A stretch of 7,921 nucleotides of DNA, from NCBI GenBank assembly GCA_020054355.1, contig JAGVLI010000253.1, positions 1-7,921 of the forward strand, in the 5' to 3' direction. The position numbers and the translations under genes are program-made. This stretch comes from Planctomycetales bacterium. Lineage in GTDB: Bacteria > Planctomycetota > Planctomycetia > Gemmatales > Gemmataceae. The notes under the pieces were generated by a model. That model was not told the DNA's origin and made no database searches. It worked only from the letters and a program-made list of their open reading frames with translations. Shown piece after piece: positions 1 through 6,305 of the stretch. The stretch's first letter is position 1. Every line of letters begins with the position of its first letter.

Positions 1-20
1 CACGACGCTCTTCCGGATCT
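1..20 (+). other. Residual Illumina sequencing adapter at contig end
   Basis: The first 20 bases, CACGACGCTCTTCCGGATCT, match the 3' end of the standard Illumina TruSeq/universal read-1 adapter (CACGACGCTCTTCCGATCT) except for one extra G. In the reading frame of the DUF1553 gene, the adapter junction creates a stop (taa, 20-22) directly before otherwise good DUF1553 coding sequence. The bases aa at 21-22 fit the end of a gaa codon, which would give the usual Glu-Ala-Glu-Thr context of this family. This segment is therefore not biological and the true gene continues upstream. Confidence 0.9.
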
Positions 21-22
21 AA

Positions 23-625
23 GCCGAAACGCTTCGCGATATTTCTCTAGCCAGTTCCGGCCTGCTCTCCAAGCGCGTCGGTGGGCCGAGCGTCCGTCCG
101 CCCCAGCCGGCCGGCATCTCCGAGCTGACCTACGCCGGCAGCGCCCGCTGGGTGGAAAGCACCGGGGCCGACCGCTACCGCCGTGGCCTGTATACCTGGT
201 TCCAGCGCACCAGCCCTTATCCGATGCTGCTGACCTTCGACGCCCCCGACGGCAACCTGTCCTGTTACCGCCGGGAAAAGACCAACACGCCGCTGCAAGC
301 CCTGACGCTGCTCAACGACACCGTCTTCGTGGATTGCGCCCAGGCCCTGGGCAAGCGGATCGTCGAGGAAAAGCCCGCGGATACCAAGGAACGCCTCCGG
401 CACGGCTTCCGGCTCTGCCTCGGCCGGGAACCCTCGGTCCAGGAGTTGGACCGCTTGCAACGCCTGTTCGCCGAACTGCTGTCGATGTGCAAGGCGAAGC
501 CGGAAGAAGCGGTCAAGCTGGCCGGCAAGCAGCCGCCTGCGGGCGTCGATGCCGCCGAGGCCGCCGCCTGGGTGGCGCTGTCGCGAACGCTGCTGAACCT
601 GGATGAGTTCGTGACGCGGGAGTAA
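23..625 (+). CDS. DUF1553 (PSD1) domain protein, C-terminal fragment
   Basis: This is the last 200 residues of a planctomycete DUF1553 protein; the 5' part is lost at the contig end. Reading from base 23 gives AETLRDISLASSGLLSKRVG, the typical entry into the conserved C-terminal block. It is followed by GGPSVRPPQP, then GADRYRRGLYTWFQRTSPYP, FDAPDG and a Cys-x-x-Arg-Arg segment, and then the hallmark TNTPLQALTLLND. Full-length family members usually carry an N-terminal cytochrome c-like PSCyt1 domain and DUF1549 before this block, are exported, and are several hundred residues or more long. Their biochemical role is not established. The gene ends 11 bases before the next start and is probably the first visible gene of an operon reaching to the DUF1501 gene, its usual partner. 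The only ATG in this frame (152) lies inside the conserved domain and is not a real start. Family assignment is firm; function is unknown. Confidence 0.93.
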   Translation, partial: AETLRDISLASSGLLSKRVGGPSVRPPQPAGISELTYAGSARWVESTGADRYRRGLYTWFQRTSPYPMLLTFDAPDGNLSCYRREKTNTPLQALTLLNDTVFVDCAQALGKRIVEEKPADTKERLRHGFRLCLGREPSVQELDRLQRLFAELLSMCKAKPEEAVKLAGKQPPAGVDAAEAAAWVALSRTLLNLDEFVTRE

Positions 626-636
626 AGGAGCCACGC

Positions 637-1317
637 ATGACCGCCATCGTCAGTCAGCCCGAACCCGTGCGGCCTTCAGTGGTTCCGAGCGCGGACCTGG
701 GACAGTGTCTCGTGCTGGAGGACATCACCTGGCAGCAGTATGTCACCATCAGCGATGCGCTGCCGGAGCGCGGCGGCTTGCGGATCACCTTCGATCGAGG
801 AAGGTTGGAGTTCATGACGACCTCAACCCGTCACGAGAAATTCAACAAATGGTTTGCTCGGTTCCTGGACATCTTGGCCGAGGAGACTGGCTTGCCCACG
901 GTAACCGCTGGACACATGACTTTTCGGCGAGAAGACCTGGATCGGGGGATGGAGCCTGATGATTGTTTCTGGATTGCTCACGAAAAACCGATGCGCGCCG
1001 TCGATCAATGGCTCCCCGAGCGCGATCCACCACCGGACCTCGTTCTTGAGATCGAAATCTCGCGCAAGATCATCGACCGCCTGCCGATCCTGGCGGCGCT
1101 GCGCGTTCCGGAAGTTTGGTGCTTCGACGGCATTGCCATCCGCGTTTATATCTTTGGGGCCGATGGGCAGTATCGGATAGTCGAACGTAGTCCGACGTTT
1201 CCCAAAGTGAACCTGAATGGCCTGGTGCCGTTTTTCCGCCGCGCCGAAACCGAGGATTCGCTGACGGTCATCCGTGCCGTCCGCGCCTGGGTGCGGGAAC
1301 AACTGAACGCCGCGTAA
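637..1317 (+). CDS. Uma2 family (DUF820) restriction-endonuclease-fold protein
   Basis: The product has 226 residues, close to the usual size for the family. Uma2 proteins have a PD-(D/E)xK nuclease fold and are massively expanded in cyanobacteria and planctomycetes; their physiological role is not known. Visible family landmarks are GRLEFM (55-60), the helix with HEKFN (66-70), EPDDCFWI (106-113), the core strand PPDLVLEIEIS (132-142) with candidate metal ligands D134 and E138, and LRVPEVWCFDG (155-165). The lysine-bearing segment of the commoner Uma2 type is replaced by SRKIIDRLPILAAL, as in the sub-group with an Ile-x-Arg-x-x-x-Asp-Arg segment, so activity cannot be assumed. A strong Shine-Dalgarno sequence (AAAGGAG, 624-630) overlaps the stop of the DUF1553 gene and fixes the ATG. 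It sits between DUF1553 and DUF1501, an unusual position. Codon use is slightly less GC-rich than in those two genes. Confidence 0.9.
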   Translation: MTAIVSQPEPVRPSVVPSADLGQCLVLEDITWQQYVTISDALPERGGLRITFDRGRLEFMTTSTRHEKFNKWFARFLDILAEETGLPTVTAGHMTFRREDLDRGMEPDDCFWIAHEKPMRAVDQWLPERDPPPDLVLEIEISRKIIDRLPILAALRVPEVWCFDGIAIRVYIFGADGQYRIVERSPTFPKVNLNGLVPFFRRAETEDSLTVIRAVRAWVREQLNAA

Positions 1318-1338
1318 CCGATGGGAAAGGGGACCACG

Positions 1339-1992
1339 ATGCTCGCCCGGTGTTCTTACCTGCTGCTCGGCCTGCTGCTCGCGGTATCGACCGGCGCCGC
1401 CCAGACTCCGGCCAAGCTCGACGCCAAGGACCAGGCTGCCATCCGAGGCATCCTGGAGCAATACCGCAAGGCGCTCGGCGCCGCCGACGGCGAGGCGTTC
1501 GTCAAGATTCTCGACAGCAAGACCGTGCAGTGGCACGAAGAGGCGGTCAAGGAAGCACAGTCGGCGACCAAGGCCGAGCTGGCCAAGCTGGGTCTATTGC
1601 GACGGCTCACGGTCCTGCGGCTGCGGCACGAATACAAGAAGGCGGACCTGGCGAAGCTGACCGGCCCGGAAGTGATCGTGGCGTCCGTCAAGAAAGGCTG
1701 GATCAACAACAACTTCGCCGACATGGTGGTGATCGCCAGCTACGGCCTGAACAAGGATGGCCTGGCCTACGTCACCCTCCGCCAGAACGCCAAGGTGCCG
1801 GCCTTCTGGTTCACCAAGGAAACCGGCCAGTGGCAGCTGGCCCTGTCGCAGACCTTCGCGGGGGCCGACAAGGGACTGGAGCAGGTCGTGAAGAAAACCG
1901 GGATGTCCGAGGAGGACTTCCTGCTCAGGACGCTGGAGACGGAATCGAAGAAAAAGATCGACAAGAAAATCCTGGATGGACCGCTGGAATAG
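1339..1992 (+). CDS. Secreted protein of unknown function, possibly NTF2-like
   Basis: The start at 1339 is preferred over the in-frame ATG at 1321 because AAAGGGGA (1326-1333) is well placed for 1339, while 1321 has no Shine-Dalgarno sequence. The resulting 217-residue protein begins with a clear signal peptide, MLARCSYLLLGLLLAVSTGA, with a probable cleavage site after Ala-Ala-Gln near residue 22. The mature part starts with a helix containing ILEQYRKALGAADGEAFVKI, which resembles the first helix of SnoaL/NTF2-like (DUF4440-type) domains. Later come strand-like segments such as DMVVIASYGL and AFWFTKETGQWQLAL, compatible with the same fold, and a lysine-rich helical tail. The NTF2-like suggestion is by eye only. 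The gene lies 21 bases after Uma2 and 20 bases before DUF1501, so co-transcription is likely. I do not recognise a specific family and infer no function beyond export. Confidence 0.8.
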   Translation: MLARCSYLLLGLLLAVSTGAAQTPAKLDAKDQAAIRGILEQYRKALGAADGEAFVKILDSKTVQWHEEAVKEAQSATKAELAKLGLLRRLTVLRLRHEYKKADLAKLTGPEVIVASVKKGWINNNFADMVVIASYGLNKDGLAYVTLRQNAKVPAFWFTKETGQWQLALSQTFAGADKGLEQVVKKTGMSEEDFLLRTLETESKKKIDKKILDGPLE

Positions 1993-2012
1993 TCATCAAC
2001 CGGAGTTCGTTC

Positions 2013-3488
2013 ATGCACCCGCTGCAACAATACGCCCTGCAATCCCGCCGCAACTTCCTGGCCACCAGCGCCAACGGCATCGGCGCCGCCGCCCTGGCTT
2101 CCCTCCTCCAGGAAGACGGTCTGCTGGCCGCGCCGGCCGCCGACCCGCTGGCCCCGCGCAAGCCGCACTTCGCCGCCAAAGCCAAGGCATGCATCTGCAT
2201 CTACCTCGAAGGCGCGCCCAGCCAGATCGACCTCTTCGATCCCAAGCCCAAGCTCAACGAACTCAACGGGCAGAAGCTGCCCGATTCCATGACCGAGAAG
2301 GTGCGTTTCGCCTTCATCCAGAAGGAAGGCGCCCGCCTGCTGGGCAGCCCGCGTAAATTCACCAAGCACGGCCAGTGCGGCATGGAACTGTCGGACTTCG
2401 TGCCGCACCTCGGCAGCGTGGCCGACGACGTTTGCCTGGTGCGCTCGATGCACACCGAGGCGTTCAACCATCATCCCGGCCAGCTGATGATGAATTGCGG
2501 CGTGCCGAACTTCGGCCGGCCGAGCATGGGTTCCTGGCTGACCTACGGCCTGGGCAGCGAATCGAAGAACCTGCCCGGCTACGTCGTCCTGACCGCCGGT
2601 CGGGGCACCAGCGGCGGGGCCAGCAGCTGGCTGAGCGGCTTCCTGCCCTCCACCTACAGCGGCGTGCTGTTCCGCAACCAGGGCGAGCCGGTGCTGAACC
2701 TCAACAACCCCGCTGGGCTGAGCGAGGAAATGCAGCGCAAGACCATCGAGGCCTTGCAAGACCTCAACGGCTTCCGCCACGAGCAGATCAAGGACCCGGA
2801 GATCAACAGCCGGATCGCCGCCTACGAGTTGGCCTTCCGCATGCAGTCGGCCGCCCCGGAACTGATCGACCTGAAAGGCGAAAGCGCGGAAACCCTCAAG
2901 ATGTACGGCGTCGGCCGGGAAGATAGCCCGATCCAGGGCCCTCATCGCGGCGGGGGCAAGGGCCAGTACAACGCCTTCGCCACCAACTGCCTGCTGGCCC
3001 GCCGGCTGATCGAGCGCGGCGTCCGCTTCGTCAACCTCTATCACGCCTCCTGGGACCACCACAGCAATCTCGACAAGGAATTGCACTTCAACTCGGCCAT
3101 GGCCGACCAGCCGGTGGCGGCGCTCATCAAGGACTTGAAGCAGCGCGGCTTGCTCGATTCCACCATGATCCTCTGGCTCTCCGAGTTCGGCCGCACGCCG
3201 CTGGGCGAGAACCGCGGCGGTTCGACGAACGTGACCGGCCGCGACCATCACCCGTTCTGCTTCAGCATCTGGATGTCGGGCGGCGGCATCAAGGGCGGCC
3301 AGGTGATCGGCAAGACCGACGAGATCGGCTGGAACATCATGGAAGACCCGATCCACATCAACGACCTGCACGCGACCATCCTGCACTGCTTCGGCATGGA
3401 CCACCTGAAGCTGAACTACCGCTTCCAGGGCCGCGACTTCCGCCTGACCGACGTGGCCGGCAAGGTCGTCAACAAGATGCTGGCTTGA
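2013..3488 (+). CDS. DUF1501 domain protein with Tat signal
   Basis: The 491-residue product is full length for the family. The ATG at 2013 follows CGGAG (2001-2005) at good spacing and gives the expected N-terminus, with the twin-arginine motif SRRNFLA (11-17), a small-residue hydrophobic stretch and LLAAPAADPL, so export through Tat is likely. The frame stays open upstream to 1350, but that part lies inside the preceding gene. Characteristic segments are YLEGAPSQIDLFDPKP (64-79), HTEAFNHHPGQLMM (147-160), GRPSMGSWLTYGLGS (168-182), FATNCLLARRLIERGVRFV (322-340), ASWDHH (345-350), WLSEFGRTP (388-396) and GRDHHPFCFSIWMSGGG (409-425). The C-terminal end YRFQGRDFRLTDVAGKVV is also typical. DUF1501 proteins belong to the alkaline-phosphatase/sulfatase-like group and are usually encoded beside DUF1549/DUF1553 proteins, as here, although two other genes intervene. 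Substrate and reaction are unknown. Confidence 0.95.
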   Translation: MHPLQQYALQSRRNFLATSANGIGAAALASLLQEDGLLAAPAADPLAPRKPHFAAKAKACICIYLEGAPSQIDLFDPKPKLNELNGQKLPDSMTEKVRFAFIQKEGARLLGSPRKFTKHGQCGMELSDFVPHLGSVADDVCLVRSMHTEAFNHHPGQLMMNCGVPNFGRPSMGSWLTYGLGSESKNLPGYVVLTAGRGTSGGASSWLSGFLPSTYSGVLFRNQGEPVLNLNNPAGLSEEMQRKTIEALQDLNGFRHEQIKDPEINSRIAAYELAFRMQSAAPELIDLKGESAETLKMYGVGREDSPIQGPHRGGGKGQYNAFATNCLLARRLIERGVRFVNLYHASWDHHSNLDKELHFNSAMADQPVAALIKDLKQRGLLDSTMILWLSEFGRTPLGENRGGSTNVTGRDHHPFCFSIWMSGGGIKGGQVIGKTDEIGWNIMEDPIHINDLHATILHCFGMDHLKLNYRFQGRDFRLTDVAGKVVNKMLA

Positions 3489-3545
3489 CCGTCGCCGCTT
3501 GCGGTTTCGCACGCCCCACGCGGCGCGAAAGCATGACGGTGGGTA

Positions 3546-3586
3546 GCACGTCTTGCGCATGCCTGCGGAGTACCGGGGGACGTGCC
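3546..3586. repeat. Half copy of the inverted-arm palindromic repeat
   Basis: These 41 bases align without gaps to 6373-6413, the end of the linker plus the right arm of the second full repeat, with 35 of 41 identical by my count. Most differences are transitions, as expected for an old, decaying copy. The left arm and most of the linker are missing. The sequence directly upstream (3521-3538) is the same 18 bases that lie directly downstream of the full copy at 6306-6417. The segment ends at the start of the 94-codon gene. Confidence 0.75.
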
Positions 3587-3587
3587 G

Positions 3588-3872
3588 ATGTTCGAGCGAT
3601 GGGGCCGCCGGTGGGAGTGTCTTCGCGGGTACGCAGTCGTCGAGCCGGAGGGCTGGTTCCTCGAACTGTGGGACATCACTGACGACCCGAGTGGCGAGGT
3701 AGTGTTGTTCGCTCGCTGGCCGGACAGGGGCGAGTTGAGCGTGTCCCAGTATCGTGCGGAGCTGTGCCCGGAGATCGTGACGTGGTTCACCGACGAGGCG
3801 CGGGTAGCCATCGCCCCAATACACGCCGAGCCAGGCACAACCGCGGACAGCGGCCTCGATCCAGGTTCTTGA
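3588..3872 (+). CDS. Small protein of unknown function (94 aa)
   Basis: This is a 94-residue cytosolic-looking protein without signal peptide or membrane segment. It is rich in tryptophan and acidic residues: MFERWGRRWECLRGYAVVEP, then WFLELWDIT, VVLFARWPD and SQYRAELCPEIVTWF. The pattern of short alternating strands followed by a helix suggests a compact alpha/beta fold, but I cannot name the family with certainty. The ATG at 3588 is preferred. An in-frame GTG at 3582 would add two residues, and GGGGGA (3575-3580) can serve either as a Shine-Dalgarno sequence. That sequence lies inside the decayed half repeat, which ends two bases before the ATG, so the original 5' end may have been replaced and the protein may be N-terminally trimmed. 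It lies about 100 bases after DUF1501 and is probably not part of that operon. Codon use is GC-rich, which supports a real gene. Confidence 0.55.
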   Translation: MFERWGRRWECLRGYAVVEPEGWFLELWDITDDPSGEVVLFARWPDRGELSVSQYRAELCPEIVTWFTDEARVAIAPIHAEPGTTADSGLDPGS

Positions 3873-3896
3873 CCATACACGGCGCCTCAGCGCGGG

Positions 3897-3929
3897 CCGC
3901 CGCTGCCGAGCCGGGGCGTTCGGCGGCGG
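3897..3929 (+). terminator. Possible hairpin terminator after the 94-codon gene
   Basis: CCGCC (3897-3901) plus GCCGA (3905-3909) can pair with TCGGC (3920-3924) plus GGCGG (3925-3929), leaving a three-base bulge and a ten-base loop. The stem is very GC-rich, but only two T residues follow, so it is not a canonical intrinsic terminator. Its position between two genes and just before a candidate promoter is the main argument. Confidence 0.22.
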
Positions 3930-3958
3930 TTGCATCCAGTGTAGCCTCGCGATATCGT
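3930..3958 (+). promoter_or_regulatory. Weak sigma70-like promoter candidate
   Basis: TTGCAT (3930-3935) and TATCGT (3953-3958) are separated by 17 bases and lie about 40 bases before the 90-codon gene at 3995. The -10 box matches four of six consensus positions and the -35 box three of six. Planctomycete promoters are poorly defined, so this is only a candidate. Confidence 0.25.
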
Positions 3959-3994
3959 ATCTCTATGAACGGCTACATCCGCGGAGGCTCGATC

Positions 3995-4267
3995 ATGACG
4001 CCTGCTAGCCTGGCTGACTCGCGCGTGCAAGCAGCCCTGCGCCACGGGGTTCACGCCCTCCAGCGCGTGGCGAATTATGCCCTGCCGGCGGCCTTGGATC
4101 GGCGCTTGCAGCAACTCGGCGAAAACAAGGAGTATCTGGGCGCGGCGGAGCACGAGGAATTGCTGGCCCTGGTGACGTTCGCCCAGGAACGAACGCTCGA
4201 GAAGTTGCAGGCGGAGTTGGCCCTGCGCGAGCTGCAAACCCTCCTGCCGGACGAGGGCCAGCCTTGA
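3995..4267 (+). CDS. Conserved small protein encoded upstream of an HNH gene
   Basis: The product has 90 residues. The ATG at 3995 has a strong Shine-Dalgarno sequence, GGAGG at 3983-3987. An in-frame ATG at 3965 would add ten residues but has no good ribosome site. The protein appears entirely helical. One region has DRRLQQLGENKEYL, followed by a helix AAEHEELLALVTFAQERTLE and the tail KLQAELALRELQTLLPD. From memory, similar short helical proteins occur next to HNH endonuclease genes in planctomycetes, but I cannot verify this here and know no function. Its stop overlaps the TTG start of the HNH frame as TTGA, which implies translational coupling and an intended one-to-one partnership. A toxin-antitoxin-like or nuclease-partner role would be speculation. 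There are no cysteines, signal peptide or membrane segments. Confidence 0.72.
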   Translation: MTPASLADSRVQAALRHGVHALQRVANYALPAALDRRLQQLGENKEYLGAAEHEELLALVTFAQERTLEKLQAELALRELQTLLPDEGQP

Positions 4268-4379
4268 GCGTCGTGGATGCCGACACGCGCGCCGCCATCG
4301 AGGAACGAGCCGGATTTCGGTGCGAGTACTGCCGGCTGCCCGTGCGCGGACAGATTGCCACCTTTCCCGTCGATCATGC
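4264..4379 (+). pseudogene. HNH endonuclease, truncated after the Asp-His motif
   Basis: The frame starts with TTG (4264), overlapping the previous stop by four bases, with GAGGG at 4253-4257 as a plausible ribosome site. The first 38 residues look like a standard small HNH nuclease: VDADTRAAIEERAGF, then the zinc-knuckle half CEYC (20-23), RLPVRGQIATFP, and the catalytic Asp-His pair (D37, H38). A normal protein would continue with the Asn-Leu/Cys-x-x-Cys-Asn segment (second zinc pair, second catalytic histidine or asparagine). None of this appears in any frame downstream. The homology ends close to 4380, where GACGGGTGCC begins, a near match to the inverse of the repeat end at 4513-4522. 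The frame runs on by chance through the repeat to a stop at 4726-4728, giving 154 codons with no HNH content after residue 38. I read it as a gene inactivated by repeat insertion or deletion. Confidence 0.7.
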
Positions 4380-4408
4380 GACGGGTGCCATGCTTTCCAA
4401 TTGCGGTC

Positions 4409-4519
4409 GGGCGGCACGTCCCTCGGTACTCCGAGAGTGTGCGGAACCCGAAGCGACTTCACCCACGCCGTTGGGCACCGTCCGCGCACGCGCTCGAAGT
4501 ACCAAGGGACGTGCCACCC
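4409..4519. repeat. Palindromic repeat, full copy 1 (REPIN/MITE-like)
   Basis: The element is 111 bases: left arm 4409-4442, linker 4443-4485, right arm 4486-4519. The right arm is the inverted form of the left arm. The copy is roughly 90% identical to the second full copy at 6306-6417, with about nine substitutions and three single-base indels by eye. Outside the arms, a ten-base match in inverse orientation (GACGGGTGCC at 4380-4389 against GCCACCCGTC at 4513-4522, nine of ten) may mark the original ends, giving an element of about 143 bases. It sits inside the truncated HNH gene. It contains no coding potential beyond chance open frames. Confidence 0.85.
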
Positions 4520-4584
4520 GTCGTGCGCGGGTGCTTCGCGGTCGATCTCCTACTGGGCAAGGAGTAGGGCATCCGGCTGCACAC

Positions 4585-4613
4585 TTGCGAAGCGCGAAGC
4601 CCCAGGGGACAAT
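4585..4613 (+). promoter_or_regulatory. Candidate sigma70-like promoter of the HEAT-repeat gene
   Basis: TTGCGA (4585-4590) and GACAAT (4608-4613) are separated by exactly 17 bases, each matching four of six consensus positions. Transcription would start about 55 bases before the ATG at 4674. The rest of the 4520-4673 stretch shows no gene; it holds a small hairpin, CCTACT/AGTAGG at about 4548-4568, without a T-tract. Confidence 0.33.
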
Positions 4614-4673
4614 CGAGGTAGATTGTCAGAGAATCCCAATCCGCGTGTTCGTCGATCCCTGGGAGCTGAAGAA

Positions 4674-6206
4674 ATGCCCTTTTCAACACCTGCTGGACTT
4701 CTTCGCACTTCGGCTATCGTTGTTCTGACCCTCGCCATCGCGGGCGAACAAGGTGCTGCTGCCGATGACCAGAAGATCAGCGATTCGGTCGCCCGATACT
4801 GCAAAGAACTGAAAGATAAGGACAGCAAGGTCCGCATTCACGCTGCCGTCGAACTAGGTAAACTCGGCGTCAAGGCAAAGTCCGCCATCCCCGAACTGAT
4901 GGCTGTCTATCGAGATCAGGATCACCACGTCAAGGGAGCAGCGGCGTACGCTTTGGGCCAGATGGGCAGCGAAGCACTTCCCGCAATTCGGCAGGCACTG
5001 ACCGACAAAGATTATCAACTTCGGATACATGCCATCTGGGCACTTGCCAATTTCAATCCAGCGCCAAAGGAAGTTGACCCACTGCTTGCGGCCCAGCTGA
5101 ATGACCCCGAGGTAGGTCATTCCGCTGCACGCGCTCTAGCGACCGTTGGAGAACCTGGTATTCGCCTGCTGCTCGAAGCAGCCACGCACAAAAACCCGGA
5201 GATGCGCGACCGGGTAGCATACGGCTTGTCGCGCGCGAAAGGTAAACCCAAGGAAGCGACCGCCGCCTTGATCGAGTTACTCAAAGACAAGGAACCAGCC
5301 GTTCGCAACAGCGCGGCAGGGTCACTGATCTGGTACGGCCCTCGTGCCGAAGCCGCCGTCCCCCTGCTGGTTCAAGCTCTGCGCGAAAAGGACATGCACG
5401 ACGTTGCGCCCGACGCGCTAGCGCGCATTGGTCCGGCTGCCGTCCCGCCAGTAATCGAGGCTCTGGGTGACAAGGACATCGTTGTTCAGGTCGGTGCGTG
5501 CCGCACGCTGGCGTTGATGGGACCAAAGCGGTCTAGTTCTTATTCGTCGCCCGATGACCTGCCGACGGCGCCACTCAAGTTGCGGCCGGCGGTCGCGCCG
5601 CTCGTGGAGCACCTGAAAGCCAAGGATCAGCTACTTCGCTATGTTGCGGTGGCTGCACTGGGTGCCCTGGGAAACGAGGCTGGGGCGGCCGAAGGGGCTT
5701 TAATCGCCGCACTTGGCGACATGGATCGCGGAATGCGTAACCGAGTCGCTTTTGCGCTGCGTAATATCGAGCCGAAGACAGAGGCGGCCATCGCTCCATT
5801 GATTGCCGCGCTCAAGGATGATTTTGACCCTGTCCGAAATGGCGCGGCGCAAGCGCTGGGAAGCATGGGACCGATGGCAAAGGCGGCCGTCGAGCCGCTT
5901 ATCCCACTGCTGCAAGACAAAGCGGGATTCGTACCATCCGCCGCTGCGACAGCGTTGGGGAACATTCGTGCTGAACCGCGGAAAGCCGTGCCGGCTCTGA
6001 TTCTTGCGTTGAAGCGCGACGACACTTCGCTGCGCTGGGCTTGCCTGGATGCGCTTGGTAAATTCGGTCCGGACGCCAAGGAGGCTGTGCCCGCCATTCT
6101 TCCGCTTCTGAAAGAAAGGGATTTTCGAGGTTTTGCCGCCGACGCTTTGAACAAGATCGATCCGGAAGCCGCCAAGAAGGCTGGCGTGTTGGAGCCATTG
6201 AAATAG
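4674..6206 (+). CDS. Secreted HEAT-repeat protein (510 aa)
   Basis: The ATG at 4674 follows GGGAG (4661-4665) and gives a signal peptide: TPAGLLRTSAIVVLTLAIAG with a likely cleavage after Ala-Ala-Ala at residue 30. The frame is open further upstream, but that part crosses the repeat and has no protein-like content. The mature protein consists of about a dozen HEAT/PBS-lyase-type repeats of 30-40 residues from about residue 40 to 500. Typical units are VRIHAAVELGKLGVKAKSAI, VKGAAAYALGQMGSEALPAI, VRNSAAGSLIWYGPRAEAAV and VRNGAAQALGSMGPMAKAAV. A Ser/Pro-rich insert (about 286-302) interrupts the array. Such proteins form curved solenoids for protein binding; no catalytic motif is seen. It acts outside the cytoplasm, with an unknown partner. 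Third codon positions are clearly less GC-rich than in the DUF1501 and cytochrome c genes, suggesting a different history or low expression. Both flanks carry copies of the palindromic repeat. Confidence 0.92.
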   Translation: MPFSTPAGLLRTSAIVVLTLAIAGEQGAAADDQKISDSVARYCKELKDKDSKVRIHAAVELGKLGVKAKSAIPELMAVYRDQDHHVKGAAAYALGQMGSEALPAIRQALTDKDYQLRIHAIWALANFNPAPKEVDPLLAAQLNDPEVGHSAARALATVGEPGIRLLLEAATHKNPEMRDRVAYGLSRAKGKPKEATAALIELLKDKEPAVRNSAAGSLIWYGPRAEAAVPLLVQALREKDMHDVAPDALARIGPAAVPPVIEALGDKDIVVQVGACRTLALMGPKRSSSYSSPDDLPTAPLKLRPAVAPLVEHLKAKDQLLRYVAVAALGALGNEAGAAEGALIAALGDMDRGMRNRVAFALRNIEPKTEAAIAPLIAALKDDFDPVRNGAAQALGSMGPMAKAAVEPLIPLLQDKAGFVPSAAATALGNIRAEPRKAVPALILALKRDDTSLRWACLDALGKFGPDAKEAVPAILPLLKERDFRGFAADALNKIDPEAAKKAGVLEPLK

Positions 6207-6236
6207 GCACGAGGGCCTGAAAGCGAAAGTTGTAGT

Positions 6237-6251
6237 CGATTGCTGCAATCG
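6237..6251 (+). terminator. Small perfect hairpin after the HEAT-repeat gene
   Basis: CGATTG (6237-6242) and CAATCG (6246-6251) form a perfect six-base stem with a three-base loop, 30 bases after the HEAT-repeat stop codon. The following GTTCT is only weakly T-rich. It may be a weak terminator, or simply a chance palindrome. Confidence 0.22.
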
Positions 6252-6305
6252 GTTCTCGCATTCACTCCCTGACTTCAGCCCGCCCGAAGCCGGTCAACGT
6301 CGGCT

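Noticed and set aside
1350..2012. Upstream extension of the DUF1501 frame
   Set aside because: The frame is open by chance within the secreted protein gene. The Tat signal and ribosome site fix the start at 2013.
3505..3530. TTTCGC...GCGAAA inverted repeat after the DUF1501 gene as a terminator
   Set aside because: The stem is only six pairs with a 14-base loop and there is no T-tract after it, so I do not call it a terminator.
3485..3682. Short + strand open frame beginning after the DUF1501 stop, including ATG 3533 in the shared 18-mer
   Set aside because: It runs through the decayed repeat and then overlaps the 94-codon gene in another frame. It has no ribosome site or protein-like content.
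1767..3935. Very long open frame on the - strand (722 codons) antisense to the DUF1501 gene
   Set aside because: Its protein is low-complexity and rich in Ala/Gly/Val/Arg without motifs, as expected from the complement of a GC3-rich gene. The + strand holds a full conserved DUF1501 protein.
4320..4673. Upstream extension of the HEAT-repeat frame
   Set aside because: It crosses the HNH remnant and the palindromic repeat and would place the signal peptide more than 100 residues inside the protein.
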